A stretch of DNA of 64,000 nt from Desmonostoc muscorum LEGE 12446 (GCF_015207005.2 NZ_JADEXS020000001.1:3348001-3412000), one strand, 5' to 3'. Shown: positions 16,985-26,383, counted from the first letter of the stretch. Notes: generated by a model from the letters alone, not told the origin. Numbers and translations: made by a program.

Positions 16985-17701
16985 ATGGACTTAAAAAATA
17001 AAGTTGCTATCATCACAGGTGCTAGCAGTGGTATTGGCGAAGCAACCGCTTACGAATTAGATGCCGCAGGTATGAGCCTTGTTCTCACAGCTAGAAATAA
17101 AGATAAACTTCACCAACTCGCTAGCAAACTCAGCAATGCTACCTTTGTTGCCAGCGAAGTCACAGATTCCGACTTACCCAAAAGCTTATTAGAGACGGCA
17201 GTTAATTCCTTTGGTCGAGTAGATGCACTTGTAAATAATGCCGGCGTCATGGTTGTGGGTACCGTTGAAACCATTGATATTGAAGAAATTTGTCAAATGG
17301 TTCGTATTAATGTAGAAGCTGCATTTCGGTTGGCATATTTCTTTGCAAAGCATTTCAAACAACAGAGTAATGGGTTTATTATCAATCTTTCTAGTATTTC
17401 AGGAACAACCAACTATCCCACTATGGCGGCTTACTGCGGTACGAAACACGCCATTGAATCTTTCACCGATTGCCTACGCTTAGAATTAGCAGGCAGTGGA
17501 GTTGGTGTCAGCTGTATTGAACCAGGAAAAGTAGCAACAAACCTCTATCAGAGCTGGAGTGACGATCAAAAGCAAATGGTAGCGATCGCACAGCCGCTTG
17601 TTGCTGAAGATATTGCTAGAGCTATTCGTTTTATACTCGAACAACCAAGTAACGTAAATATCGGTCGTCTGTTAATTACACCGGCTCATCAGTCGGCATA
17701 A
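16985..17701 (+). CDS. Classical short-chain dehydrogenase/reductase
   Basis: A 238-residue SDR. The NAD(P)-binding motif is TGASSGIG at residues 11-18, the NNAG motif follows VDALVNNAGV, and the catalytic triad is Ser near 137 (NLSSISG) with Tyr150 and Lys154 in AAYCGTKHA. Residues after the motif (TARNKDKL) suggest NADP preference. The overall form resembles the YdfG/serine-3-dehydrogenase-type SDRs. The substrate cannot be named. The next gene starts 15 bases downstream, suggesting an operon through the NicO gene. Confidence 0.9.
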   Translation: MDLKNKVAIITGASSGIGEATAYELDAAGMSLVLTARNKDKLHQLASKLSNATFVASEVTDSDLPKSLLETAVNSFGRVDALVNNAGVMVVGTVETIDIEEICQMVRINVEAAFRLAYFFAKHFKQQSNGFIINLSSISGTTNYPTMAAYCGTKHAIESFTDCLRLELAGSGVGVSCIEPGKVATNLYQSWSDDQKQMVAIAQPLVAEDIARAIRFILEQPSNVNIGRLLITPAHQSA

Positions 17702-17715
17702 ATTCAACACTCATA

Positions 17716-18174
17716 ATGGTGAATACCATGTCAAAAGGAAAACTGAGTCGGATTTTACTGTCTGTGGTAATTGTGAATACATCTGTGGTTTCTGTGGCTG
17801 TAGATTGGAACACCAGCCATATCTTTAACCCAACTTGGGTACCTCATGCTCGGTTTCATGATGTGGTGATGTTGTGGTTACTGGCTAGTTTATCCGTAAT
17901 TGCCCTCTGGTTGCTTTGGCGGCGATCGGCAGAGTCACAAGTCAGCACTACAATTGCAACTTTGGTTCCTGTGCTTTTCTGGGCACCATTTTTCTTCACA
18001 ACTTTACTGGTTCCTGGCACCAGCTTAAGTGCAATGCCTGATGAACCCTTACCCATAATTGCTGGGATCACAATTTATCCCAACGTTGTGATTGCTACCA
18101 TTAACGAAATTTTGGCGGCAATTGGTTATTGGCTCTACCGCAGTCATCAAGAGACTTATAAAAGAGAGATATAA
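17716..18174 (+). CDS. Small membrane protein of unknown function
   Basis: A protein of 152 residues (148 if the second ATG at 17728 is used). Four hydrophobic segments are visible at about 10-28, 52-70, 80-105 and 120-142. A conserved-looking loop, WNTSHIFNPTWVPHARFHD, follows the first segment; its His residues might bind metal or a substrate. It may belong to a small uncharacterised membrane family such as DUF6640, but I am not sure. It sits 15 bases after the SDR gene and 10 before the NicO transporter gene, so co-transcription is likely. Confidence 0.7.
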   Translation: MVNTMSKGKLSRILLSVVIVNTSVVSVAVDWNTSHIFNPTWVPHARFHDVVMLWLLASLSVIALWLLWRRSAESQVSTTIATLVPVLFWAPFFFTTLLVPGTSLSAMPDEPLPIIAGITIYPNVVIATINEILAAIGYWLYRSHQETYKREI

Positions 18175-18183
18175 CTAATTCTT

Positions 18184-19005
18184 ATGCTCCCATTACACCG
18201 CCAATGGATGTCTTACCTTTGGGCAATAGTATCAGGAATATTTGTCCTATTCACAGCCAAACCTGCGATCGCTCATATTGGACATGGTGAATTTTTTACC
18301 AAAACGCTGATTCATCAACAGCTAACTCCAACTTTGGTGATTACCGGATTTGGTATCGCCTTTCTATTTGGAGCCGGACATGCCCTTTCACCCGGACACG
18401 GCAAAACAATGGTGGCTGCCTATCTTGTCGGATCGCAGGGAACGCCACAACAGGCAGTGTTATTGGGTCTAGTTACAACTATCACTCATACACTGGGAGT
18501 TTTTATCCTGGCAATTGTGGCATTGGTGGCTTCACAATACATCGTCCCAGAAACCCTTTATCCAATTCTCAGTTTACTCAGTGGTCTAACTGTATGTGGA
18601 GTAGGCTTTTGGTTGCTCGATCAACGTCTTGATGCTCATGAACATATTCATAAATATGATGACCATCACAGCCATCACCACCATCACCCACCGAGCAAAT
18701 CTGTCTCAACCCGATCGCTAATTGCATTGGGTATCGCTGGGGGAATTGTACCTTGTCCATCAGCACTGGTTTTGTTGTTGAGTGCGATCGCTTTACATCA
18801 AGCTGCTTATGGAGTGGTGTTGATTAGTGCATTTAGTCTGGGATTAGCATCAGTGTTGGTAGCTATTGGGTTAGTTGTCGTTTATGCTCATCAATGGATA
18901 GATCGCTTACCCAATAGTGCCAGATGGCTGCAAAAGTTATCGATGGTCGGTGCAGTTGCTGTGATTGTAACAGGTGCGGCTATAACAGCGATCGCTGTGA
19001 TTTAG
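18184..19005 (+). CDS. NicO/RcnA-family nickel-cobalt transporter
   Basis: A 273-residue membrane protein. The NicO signature GAGHALSPGHGKTMVAAYL lies in the second membrane segment, followed by GLVTTITHTLGVF. A long His-rich cytosolic loop (KYDDHHSHHHHHPPSKS, about 158-178) precedes GIAGGIVPCPSALVLLLSAI. About six or seven membrane segments. The His loop and HxxxxxxxH patterns are typical of Ni/Co efflux of the RcnA type. The metal and direction are family-based. It continues the presumed operon from the SDR gene. Confidence 0.87.
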   Translation: MLPLHRQWMSYLWAIVSGIFVLFTAKPAIAHIGHGEFFTKTLIHQQLTPTLVITGFGIAFLFGAGHALSPGHGKTMVAAYLVGSQGTPQQAVLLGLVTTITHTLGVFILAIVALVASQYIVPETLYPILSLLSGLTVCGVGFWLLDQRLDAHEHIHKYDDHHSHHHHHPPSKSVSTRSLIALGIAGGIVPCPSALVLLLSAIALHQAAYGVVLISAFSLGLASVLVAIGLVVVYAHQWIDRLPNSARWLQKLSMVGAVAVIVTGAAITAIAVI

Positions 19006-19071
19006 AGCGATCGATTCAGCATTCCAATCTATTTATCTACAACCTCATAAATCCCACCGCATCAATCTCTC

Positions 19072-20754
19072 ATGTGGAAAAAAACTATTTGCTACTTTTT
19101 CGGCACAATCTCCAGTATTGCCATTACTACCCCCACATTAGGAGCAGACCGCATTGAATTTAATTATCCGCCTTTTGGTGACTTTGATATTGCCACACAA
19201 GACTTAGAAGTGTTTGCCAACGAAGGAAAAATTACCAAAGACTTTGCTTTTTATGCCAATCGTGCTAACCCAGAGCAATTAGCTCAGATGCGAGAGTTTC
19301 TGAGAACAAAATTTCAAATTTCTCCCACTGTTATATCGCAATTCACCTATTCTCCTATCGGTGAAAAAATGCTGCAACGCTTTGGAGAATTGCTGCAAAC
19401 GCAAAATAGAATAAATGGTTTTTATGCTCTGCGTTCTGCTTTAATATTATCTGCTGCCAGTCCTGAAGGATTGACTGTGATGAATATCGTTAAAAAATAT
19501 TCCACTCCTAGTATTCGTCTCAATTTTTCAGAAACTATGCAGATAATGGGGCAGTTATCACAACTGCTACAAAAAAGAGATATAGTTGTTTCTGAAATTC
19601 AAAAAATATCACTTCAAGAAACTACCAATCTTCCACCCATAGATTTTGCTCAAAAACCAGATATTCGTCAACGTGGTGAATTTAATTCTACAAAAATTAC
19701 CTTAACCTTACACGATCGCTCTCGTGATGGGCAGTCAAAAACTGTTGTAGAACGGAAATATGATGTCGATGTTTACTTACCCCAACCGAAATCAGCAATC
19801 ACACCAAAACCTTACCCGGTAATCGTGATTTCTCACGGTTTAGCAGAAGACCGCAATAGTTTTGTTTATATAGCTGAACACTTACACTTAGCATCATACG
19901 GTTTTGCCGTCGCTGCTCTTGACCATCCTGTTGCTAACTCTAAACAATTTCAACAATTTTTAGCCGGAATTGCTAGTCCTCCCAAACCCACAGAATTAAT
20001 TGACCGTCCTTTGGATGTCAAATATCTTTTAGATGAACTCCAACGTCTGAACGAAACTGACTCCAAATTTCAAAATAAATTAAACCTGCAACGAGTCGGT
20101 TTAATAGGACATTCACTTGGCGGTTATACAGCTTTAGCATTGGCTGGAGGAAGTTTTGATTTTGCCAAAATTCGCCAAGAATGTAATCCCAATCGTTCTT
20201 TAAATATTTCTAGCTTTTTACAATGTCGTGCCAACGACCTCAAACCTGATAACTATTCCATAAAAGACGATCGCATTAAAGCGATTATGGTGATGAATCC
20301 TTTGAATAGTGTTTTGTTTGGAAAACAAGGCATCAGTAAAATAGCAATTCCTGTAATGATGGTGGCTGCTAGTCAAGATATATTCACCCCCGCAGTTCCC
20401 GAACAAATTCAACCTTTTTCTCAGTTACCTAGCAAAGATAAATACTTGGCACTGATTGAAAATGCCACTCACTTCTCTGTACAATCAGATTTACCAAGCA
20501 GCGAAACAGTTATCCCTGTACCGGAAGGATTGCTAGGGCCTGATAGAAAAAGTGTTTATTCTTATATGAATGGTTTGGGAGTGGCTTTTTTCCAAACTCA
20601 TCTTAGCGATCGCCAAGAATACAAATCTTATCTAACCGCTTCCTATGGTCAATTTATCAGTCAAGCACCCACAAACTTGAGTTTAGTGAATTCCGATGGT
20701 GGAGAAGCGATATCCCAACTGTTAAATCGGGTTTATCAAACTCCATCGAATTAA
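19072..20754 (+). CDS. Secreted alpha/beta hydrolase with N-terminal DUF1400-type domain
   Basis: A 560-residue protein. An N-terminal signal peptide ends near TTPTLGA (residue 24). A cyanobacterial helical domain of the DUF1400 type (about 25-130: FNYPPFGDFDIATQDLEVFA, LRTKFQIS) precedes the hydrolase domain from about 240. The oxyanion region is VISHGLAEDRNSF and the nucleophile is Ser348 in GHSLGGYTAL. A late acid and His (NATHFSVQ) complete the triad. The size and form resemble platelet-activating-factor acetylhydrolase/dienelactone hydrolase-like lipases. The substrate is unknown; location should be periplasmic. Confidence 0.87.
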   Translation: MWKKTICYFFGTISSIAITTPTLGADRIEFNYPPFGDFDIATQDLEVFANEGKITKDFAFYANRANPEQLAQMREFLRTKFQISPTVISQFTYSPIGEKMLQRFGELLQTQNRINGFYALRSALILSAASPEGLTVMNIVKKYSTPSIRLNFSETMQIMGQLSQLLQKRDIVVSEIQKISLQETTNLPPIDFAQKPDIRQRGEFNSTKITLTLHDRSRDGQSKTVVERKYDVDVYLPQPKSAITPKPYPVIVISHGLAEDRNSFVYIAEHLHLASYGFAVAALDHPVANSKQFQQFLAGIASPPKPTELIDRPLDVKYLLDELQRLNETDSKFQNKLNLQRVGLIGHSLGGYTALALAGGSFDFAKIRQECNPNRSLNISSFLQCRANDLKPDNYSIKDDRIKAIMVMNPLNSVLFGKQGISKIAIPVMMVAASQDIFTPAVPEQIQPFSQLPSKDKYLALIENATHFSVQSDLPSSETVIPVPEGLLGPDRKSVYSYMNGLGVAFFQTHLSDRQEYKSYLTASYGQFISQAPTNLSLVNSDGGEAISQLLNRVYQTPSN

Positions 20755-20793
20755 CAGTTAAACAGAGAATAGTCTGCAATAATTTCCAATTTT

Positions 20794-21096
20794 ATGATTA
20801 CTTTCGTGAACATTTTTACCGTTAATCATGGCAAACAGGAAGATGCATTTCAACGCATTCATCAGATTTATACCGAAGTGGTGCAATCTCAGCCTGGTTT
20901 TTTGGATGCTCAATTACTCAAAAGTGACGATGGTTCCAAGATTGCGGCAATTGCTCACTGGGAATCAGCAGCCCAGATTGATGCCTTGAGACAGCATCCC
21001 CGATTTCAACAGCTTCACGATGAGGTGTTCTATGAAGCGATCGCCAAGGTTGAACCTCACGTTTACAGTAGCGCTTTTGAAGTCGTTGCTGTTTGA
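20794..21096 (+). CDS. Antibiotic-biosynthesis-monooxygenase (ABM) domain protein
   Basis: A 100-residue ferredoxin-fold protein with the ABM pattern: MITFVNIFTVNHGKQEDAF, then a helix, then QPGFLDAQLLKSDDGSKIAA and HWESAAQIDALRQHPRFQQL. ABM proteins range from cofactor-free monooxygenases to haem-binding or structural roles; none is implied here. It lies 39 bases after the hydrolase gene. A second ABM protein is encoded two genes downstream. Confidence 0.8.
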   Translation: MITFVNIFTVNHGKQEDAFQRIHQIYTEVVQSQPGFLDAQLLKSDDGSKIAAIAHWESAAQIDALRQHPRFQQLHDEVFYEAIAKVEPHVYSSAFEVVAV

Positions 21097-21239
21097 ATCT
21101 TTTTTGCTGAAAATTGGGGGTAAATGCAGTTCCATAAAAGTGATTCCTAGACAAGTCATGAGTCACAATTATCATTTACTGTAGTCTGCAACATCGTGCA
21201 ATTCTTCTAGTTCGACGGTTAATCTCTTTGAATTCTGCA

Positions 21240-22811
21240 ATGCTCAAATTTATGACGCTGCTACTCCTCAGCAGCACGTCCATTATTGCTAGTCCGATGA
21301 TTTCACCTGCCCTACCTTTAATTGAAACGCCCTCCAATAATTCAGAAATAGAGGTGGCTCAAGTCACTTCTGTTAGCCAGTTTTTGGATGTGCAACCAAC
21401 CGACTGGGCATTTCAAGCACTGCGATCGCTTGTTGAGCGATACGGTGTCATTTCGGGTTATCCTGACGGTACATATCGGGGTAATCAAGCAATCAGTCGA
21501 TATGAATTTGCGGCAGGATTAAATACAGTTCTGGAGCAAATTAATAGACTTGTTGCTGAGGGAAAAGCAAATATCATTTCCCAAGACGACTTAGCGGTAT
21601 TGCAGCGACTTCAAGCCGAATTTACAGCAGAGTTAACTACCTTACGAAAGCAAGTCAATCAGTTAGAAACTCGCTCTAGTTCACTAGAAGCAAATCAGTT
21701 TTCTAGCACGACCAAACTAGGAGGTCAAGTCATCTTAGCGATGAATGCAGGCGGATTTGATAGCGATCGCATTATTGCTCCCAGAGGCGCTGAGATTACG
21801 GAAAATGACCCCAATGCGACTTTGATCTACAGAGTTACCCTCAACCTGAACACTAGTTTTACAGGTAAGGATTTACTGCAAGTTAGATTGGTGACTGGCA
21901 GTGACAGTGCTGATGATAACGCAGCTGGCTTCCTTGAACCCAACTTAGGCAGTACTCTAGAATTCTCAATTCCCGGTCGAAATGGACAATTGAGCGTTGC
22001 TCGTCTGTATTACACTTTTCCTTTATTTGACGATGTGAGTGTGACCCTCGGCCCATCAATTACAGCCCCTGATTTTGTAGACAAAAATCGTTATGCTAAC
22101 GTCAGTTTTCTAGATTTTTCCACTCAAGCTTTAGTCAATAACTTCATCCTATTTCCTAGAGCCAGAGGTGCTGGTGCTGCCATTGATTGGAATCCAGGTA
22201 ACAGCGCTTTACATTTACGAGCAGTATACATTGCTGGAGATTCAGAAAATGCCCTCCCAGAAAATGCCCAAGTTTTTGGAGGTGGTAGACCTGAAGATAT
22301 TCGACTATTTCCTGTCGGGGGTGGAGGAGCCGATGGAGGCTTATTTGGCGATCCTTATCAAGGAATTATTGAATTAGAATATGCGCCGAGTAAAGCCTTT
22401 ACCCTGCGTCTGCAATATAGCGGTGGTAGGGTATTTGGTAGCGATTTTGATGCTTTAGGGGTAAATTTTGAACTAGCATTGAGCGATCGCTTAGGTGTGT
22501 TTGGGCGATATGGCTATGGTTCTTACCCCAACACAACCGTAGGGGATATTAACCCTAATTATTGGATGGTAGGGTTGGCATTTCCAAATTTATTTGTTGA
22601 GCGAGCGATTGCAGGAATTGCCATCGGTCAGCCATTCATTGAAAACGCTGTGGGTAATGCTACTCAGACTAATTTTGAAGGCTTCTATAATTTTCCACTA
22701 AATGACCAAATCCGAATTACACCGTTGATACAAGTCATTAATAACCCTAGTAATCAAGAATCAAACGGCACAATTCTCACTGGCACAGTGCGGACTGTTT
22801 TTTCATTTTAA
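21240..22811 (+). CDS. SLH-domain outer-membrane porin ('iron uptake porin' type)
   Basis: About 523 residues from the ATG at 21240 (the frame also has a TTG at 21228). A signal peptide is followed by an SLH domain (about 43-105: SQFLDVQPTDWAFQALRSLV, YGVISGYPDGTYRGN), a coiled coil (LAVLQRLQAEFTAELTTLRK) and an OprB-like beta-barrel ending in a terminal Phe (TVRTVFSF), as outer-membrane proteins do. The SLH domain would anchor it to peptidoglycan. Cyanobacterial members mediate iron and small-solute passage. Its position after a NicO transporter fits a metal or solute uptake setting, but that is inference. Confidence 0.9.
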   Translation: MLKFMTLLLLSSTSIIASPMISPALPLIETPSNNSEIEVAQVTSVSQFLDVQPTDWAFQALRSLVERYGVISGYPDGTYRGNQAISRYEFAAGLNTVLEQINRLVAEGKANIISQDDLAVLQRLQAEFTAELTTLRKQVNQLETRSSSLEANQFSSTTKLGGQVILAMNAGGFDSDRIIAPRGAEITENDPNATLIYRVTLNLNTSFTGKDLLQVRLVTGSDSADDNAAGFLEPNLGSTLEFSIPGRNGQLSVARLYYTFPLFDDVSVTLGPSITAPDFVDKNRYANVSFLDFSTQALVNNFILFPRARGAGAAIDWNPGNSALHLRAVYIAGDSENALPENAQVFGGGRPEDIRLFPVGGGGADGGLFGDPYQGIIELEYAPSKAFTLRLQYSGGRVFGSDFDALGVNFELALSDRLGVFGRYGYGSYPNTTVGDINPNYWMVGLAFPNLFVERAIAGIAIGQPFIENAVGNATQTNFEGFYNFPLNDQIRITPLIQVINNPSNQESNGTILTGTVRTVFSF

Positions 22812-22882
22812 GAAGATGTTTAAGAAGTAAAAAAGCTCTCTTCAATAACTTTTTTACTGGATACCAAGAATTACGAATTCCG

Positions 22883-23461
22883 ATGGAAAAGCCAATGGAT
22901 CAAATTAAACGACCTATCAATTTAGCCCCTGGAGTCATTGCGATCGCTCATCGAGTTAAACCGGGATTAGAAGCTGCATTTGAAGAAGCTACACGAGGAG
23001 TGACTCTGGCAGCTAGCACATTCCCCGGCTACTTGGGAAGTGACGTGCTATATCCCGCCACTAAACGAGGTCAGTGGCAGCTAATTCTGCGGTTTGACAC
23101 CCCTGAACACTTGCAAGAGTGGGAAGAATCCGTCATCTGTCAAGGTTGGATTGCGCGAGCGCAGGCCTTGACTGTAGATCAGCCCAAAGTTATGCGTGTC
23201 AACTGTCTGGAAGCTTGGTTTGCCTTACCAGAAATACCTCATGCACCGCCGCCACCCAAATGGAAAACAGCGATCGTCAGTGCAGTCGGCCTTTATCCAG
23301 TCATTTCTTTCTTGCCTGGACTCCTTAGACCGTTTACCAGTACGCTACCTTTTTGGCTGGCTAACTTGGTGAGTATTAGTATCATGATGCCGTTGATGAC
23401 TTGGGTGATCATGCCCCAAGTAACACGCCTGTTTAAAGGATGGCTTTATCCATCTAATTAG
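22883..23461 (+). CDS. ABM-domain protein with C-terminal membrane hairpin
   Basis: A 192-residue protein. Residues about 15-105 form an ABM/NIPSNAP-like domain (VIAIAHRVKPGLEAAFEEAT, FPGYLGSDVLYPATKRGQWQ, EEWEESV-like helix). Residues about 130-185 are two hydrophobic helices (TAIVSAVGLYPVISFLPGLL and ISIMMPLMTWVIM). This domain-plus-hairpin form is a known bacterial membrane ABM type of unknown function. It starts 71 bases after the porin gene and ends the plus-strand run that began at 16985. A hairpin GTTGACGGTTGACGG/CCGCCAACAGCCAAC (about 23530-23573) may terminate it. Confidence 0.75.
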   Translation: MEKPMDQIKRPINLAPGVIAIAHRVKPGLEAAFEEATRGVTLAASTFPGYLGSDVLYPATKRGQWQLILRFDTPEHLQEWEESVICQGWIARAQALTVDQPKVMRVNCLEAWFALPEIPHAPPPPKWKTAIVSAVGLYPVISFLPGLLRPFTSTLPFWLANLVSISIMMPLMTWVIMPQVTRLFKGWLYPSN

Positions 23462-23583
23462 AAAAGCAAAATTTCGCGATCGTTACCATAGGGAACTTAA
23501 GCTTTTAAATTGCACAGCCACTTATGCTGTTGACGGTTGACGGTTAACTATCAACCGCCAACAGCCAACAGTTAACATTTATG

Positions 23584-23964
23584 CTATTTATTCAGTGTTT
23601 CAATTGCTTCTTGAATCAATTGCTTAGTCTTGTGAAGATTTAGCAGTCTAGTTTGGTTGTAGCGTTCAGGCAATGCAAGTAAGCTACCCTCCAGCGTTGC
23701 GCGAATCAGCGCGGCTTGTTCATCAGTAGGTTCTCCAATTTCACAAAGCATCATGCCAAGCGCTTCAGTACTTCTCCAACCAGGATTCCTTAAACCTGTT
23801 TTTTGGTCTTGGAACTGCCCAATAGCTTGCATTGGAAAAGCCAATAAAGGAATAATCCAGCTTGTTTTATACCCTGGATTCCCTACTGGCTTGACTTCGT
23901 ACCGTGCAGCTAAATCTTTCAATTCTTTAAGGGTTTTGCTTTCAAGTTCAGAACGTGTAAACAT
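23584..23964 (-). CDS. Conserved hypothetical with SAP/Rho-N-like N-terminus
   Basis: A 126-residue protein. Residues 8-40 (KTLKELKDLAARYEVKPVGN, then PGYKTSWIIPLLAF) resemble the small SAP or Rho-N helix-extended fold that can bind nucleic acid. The rest is helical, with WRSTEALGMMLCEIGEPTDEQ. No catalytic motif is seen. It is convergent with the ABM gene and its promoter region abuts the small plus-strand gene at 24083. Function unknown. Confidence 0.65.
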   Translation of the reverse strand: MFTRSELESKTLKELKDLAARYEVKPVGNPGYKTSWIIPLLAFPMQAIGQFQDQKTGLRNPGWRSTEALGMMLCEIGEPTDEQAALIRATLEGSLLALPERYNQTRLLNLHKTKQLIQEAIETLNK

Positions 23965-24082
23965 AGAAATGCCTAATTTTGTAATTGGGTGTGGCAGCTA
24001 TCCCAACTCGTGAGGCTCGGCTAGCTGCCAATTAAATTATCGCATGAAGTCTTGCGATATAATTAATATAAAAAATATTTTT

Positions 24083-24280
24083 ATGCCTAATTACGAAGAA
24101 AAACCTTATTTAAAAAACCATCAATTTACCACTAATAGGGAAGAATCATTAACCGCAAAAATAACTCTCAGACTTGCCCCATCAATGCTGGAAAAATTAA
24201 AAGGTCTAGATAACTACCCAGAATTTATCAGGCAAGCAATTTCGGATGCACTAAATAAGTTAGAAAGTTCAAAAGATTGA
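24083..24280 (+). CDS. Small hypothetical, possible ribbon-helix-helix protein
   Basis: A protein of 65 residues from the ATG at 24083 (an ATG at 24044 would add 13). The second half, TAKITLRLAPSMLEKLKGL followed by YPEFIRQAISDALNKL, has the strand-helix-helix pattern of RHH/CopG-type DNA-binding proteins, though short and without a partner gene. It could be an orphan antitoxin. No toxin lies next to it. Confidence 0.5.
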   Translation: MPNYEEKPYLKNHQFTTNREESLTAKITLRLAPSMLEKLKGLDNYPEFIRQAISDALNKLESSKD

Positions 24281-24569
24281 TAGTAATTAAGAAATTGTAG
24301 AAAAGTTGTTGGCTTTGACCAAAGCTTTTAGTTTGGCATATCAATCATTATGTAGATGCTAGTAAAGGGTAGCATTCGCTTGACTTTCTAGCATAATTTA
24401 TGGCAACGGTAGAGAGGAGCGATCGCATAGAAACAATGAAAATATCGCACTTCCATTTTCTAATGAATTAAGAAGTGCGATCGTCAAGCAAATTAATTGA
24501 ATAAAAAAATATTACTATGGTGCAACAGTCAATACTTAATTAAGCTCGAAATAAAACTACCTAGCAATA
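24281..24569. terminator. Spacer with a 10-bp stem hairpin between convergent genes
   Basis: ATCGCACTTC (24444-24453) pairs with GAAGTGCGAT (24472-24481) across an 18-base loop. It lies between the plus-strand small gene and the minus-strand Gly-rich peptide gene and could terminate both. No T-tract follows directly. Nothing else is seen in the spacer. Confidence 0.45.
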
Positions 24570-24746
24570 TTAGGACATCATACCACCGCCAGCAACACCT
24601 CCAGCAGTCACTTTACCTGCAATTATCCCAAAAGCGGGATTAGATGTAATTGCAGTTACGGTAACACCGACTACGATACCAGCTAGAATACTAGAGGCAG
24701 CGTTAACTGCGAAATCAGCAGCGTATTCTTTGCAGCTTTTTGTCAT
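24570..24746 (-). CDS. Gly/Ala-rich hydrophobic small peptide, bacteriocin-like
   Basis: A 58-residue peptide. AAGGAG lies 6 bases before the ATG at 24746, a good start; a TTG two codons upstream is less likely. A short polar head with one Cys (MTKSCKEYAADFA) precedes a long Gly/Ala/Val stretch (ASSILAGIVVGVTVTAITS, then FGIIAGKVTAGGVAGGG) ending in MMS. This looks like glycine-zipper, membrane-active or class II bacteriocin/microcin peptides. There is no Gly-Gly leader site near the N-terminus and no neighbouring immunity or export gene. A membrane-associated stress peptide is an equal alternative. Confidence 0.55.
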   Translation of the reverse strand: MTKSCKEYAADFAVNAASSILAGIVVGVTVTAITSNPAFGIIAGKVTAGGVAGGGMMS

Positions 24747-24970
24747 TTCCAACTCCTTATAAAGATTTAGCGAATTTATTCTTATTTTTAATATTATTAA
24801 CTGGTTAAATTATTATTTATTCCGTGCAATTTCGCAAAAAAGTTAAAGATTTACTTTAACAATTTGTTCAATTATTAATATTTTTATATATTACACATTT
24901 TTTCAGGAAATATAAAACTATGATAAATATGAAATAAGTAAATTTTCGGTTAAATCTTCTCCTGAATTGA

Positions 24971-26383
24971 ATGCTACTCGCATACGTGTACAAGCTCAGT
25001 CCTTCACTTAAACAAGTTCAAAAAATGGAGCGTTGGCTTCATCTGCTTCGCCTCCAATACAACTTTCGAGTTACAGAAAGGACACAAGCATACGAGCAAG
25101 CAAAAGCACCTGTAATGGGTAACTACTGTATTATTCAAACTCAAGCTGAGTGTTGTCCACTGACTTGTTCAGTTAGCAAGGGTGCTTTATATGGTAATCC
25201 CTGGAGTACCAAAGGTAAAAAACGTAGTCCATTAGCACAACAAGATGCCAATTTGGTAGACCTGAAAAAAGAACGACCTTGGTATGGTGAGGTTTGTTAT
25301 CACGTTTTACAACAAATGCTTAAGCAGGTGGATGCTGCATTTGTACGTTTTTTTAAAGGCTTAGGTAAATATCCAAAAACAAAACGAAGGGGAAAATTTC
25401 GCTCTTTTACCTATCCAGCAGGAGATGTTGGCTTTAAAGGAAAGAAAGTTAGATTACCCGGAATTGGCTGGATGCAATTTTTTCAATCTCGACCCTTTCC
25501 ACTTGGTTTTAAAATTCGTTCTACCACTGTGCGAAAAAAAGCAGATGGCTTTTATCTTTCTGTTTTATTGATGGATGATACAGTTCCTAATCTTCCAGCA
25601 CCGCAGCAAATACAAGCAGCGTTAGGAGTAGATTTAGGTATTAAAAAACTTGTATCTTTTAGCAATGGTGAAACTATTGTAAATCCTCGGTTTTACAAAC
25701 TTGTGGAACGGAAACGATCGCGTCTTCATCGTGCTGCTAGTCGTAAAGCGTTAGGTTCGCATCGTCGTCAAAAAACTTTTCAGCGTATGGCTAAATTAGA
25801 ACAAAAAGTTACTAATCAAAGAGAAGATTATCAATGGAAGATAGCTCATAACTTAGTCAAGCAATTCGACCTGATTGTATTTGAAAATCTGAACATTCAG
25901 GGGATGATGGCACGCTGTAAACCCAAACAAGATGAAAATAGCAAGTATTTACCAAATGGTCAATCTGCAAAATCTGGGCTGAATAAAGCGATCGCTGATG
26001 CTGCTTGGGGTTCCCTAAAACAGAAGGTCAAAGTATTGTCCGAAAGGGCTGGCGTTCTGGTGCATGAAGTTAACCCAAAGTTTACCTCCCAAGAATGCAG
26101 CGCGTGCGGATATGTCAGCCCCACAAACCGAGATCAAGAAAAGTTTATCTGCGAAAAATGCAGTCATCACGCTGATGCAGACGTTGACGCTGCAAAAGTA
26201 ATCTTGAAGCGCGGTTTGGATGCACTGGGAATTAATTTAGATGCTGTATCGGGAGTCCCCCGAAAACAGGGTAAAAGTACGCCCAAGGAGCCTGTTGCAA
26301 GACAGGGGAAATCAACTGCGTTGGCGGTTGAGCCTGGGAACCCTCAGCAAACAATTTGTTTGAGTGGAGGAGAGATTGAGTAA
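24971..26383 (+). CDS. tnpB: TnpB, RNA-guided nuclease of an IS200/IS605-type element (no TnpA)
   Basis: A 470-residue protein. The RuvC-like nuclease is complete by eye: Asp in ALGVDLGIKKLVSF (about 220), Glu in LIVFENLNIQGM (about 302), and Asp in HADADVDAAKVILKR (about 400). The last follows a CSACGYV...CEKCSHH zinc finger. The N-terminal helical part starts MLLAYVYKLSPSLKQVQ. TnpB cuts DNA guided by an RNA made from the element's right end. No Y1 transposase gene lies near, so this is a stand-alone (IS1341-type) copy. It has an unusually long C-terminal tail (TPKEPVARQGKSTALAVEPG and on). It sits just upstream of the tRNA-Ser gene on the other strand. Confidence 0.93.
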   Translation: MLLAYVYKLSPSLKQVQKMERWLHLLRLQYNFRVTERTQAYEQAKAPVMGNYCIIQTQAECCPLTCSVSKGALYGNPWSTKGKKRSPLAQQDANLVDLKKERPWYGEVCYHVLQQMLKQVDAAFVRFFKGLGKYPKTKRRGKFRSFTYPAGDVGFKGKKVRLPGIGWMQFFQSRPFPLGFKIRSTTVRKKADGFYLSVLLMDDTVPNLPAPQQIQAALGVDLGIKKLVSFSNGETIVNPRFYKLVERKRSRLHRAASRKALGSHRRQKTFQRMAKLEQKVTNQREDYQWKIAHNLVKQFDLIVFENLNIQGMMARCKPKQDENSKYLPNGQSAKSGLNKAIADAAWGSLKQKVKVLSERAGVLVHEVNPKFTSQECSACGYVSPTNRDQEKFICEKCSHHADADVDAAKVILKRGLDALGINLDAVSGVPRKQGKSTPKEPVARQGKSTALAVEPGNPQQTICLSGGEIE

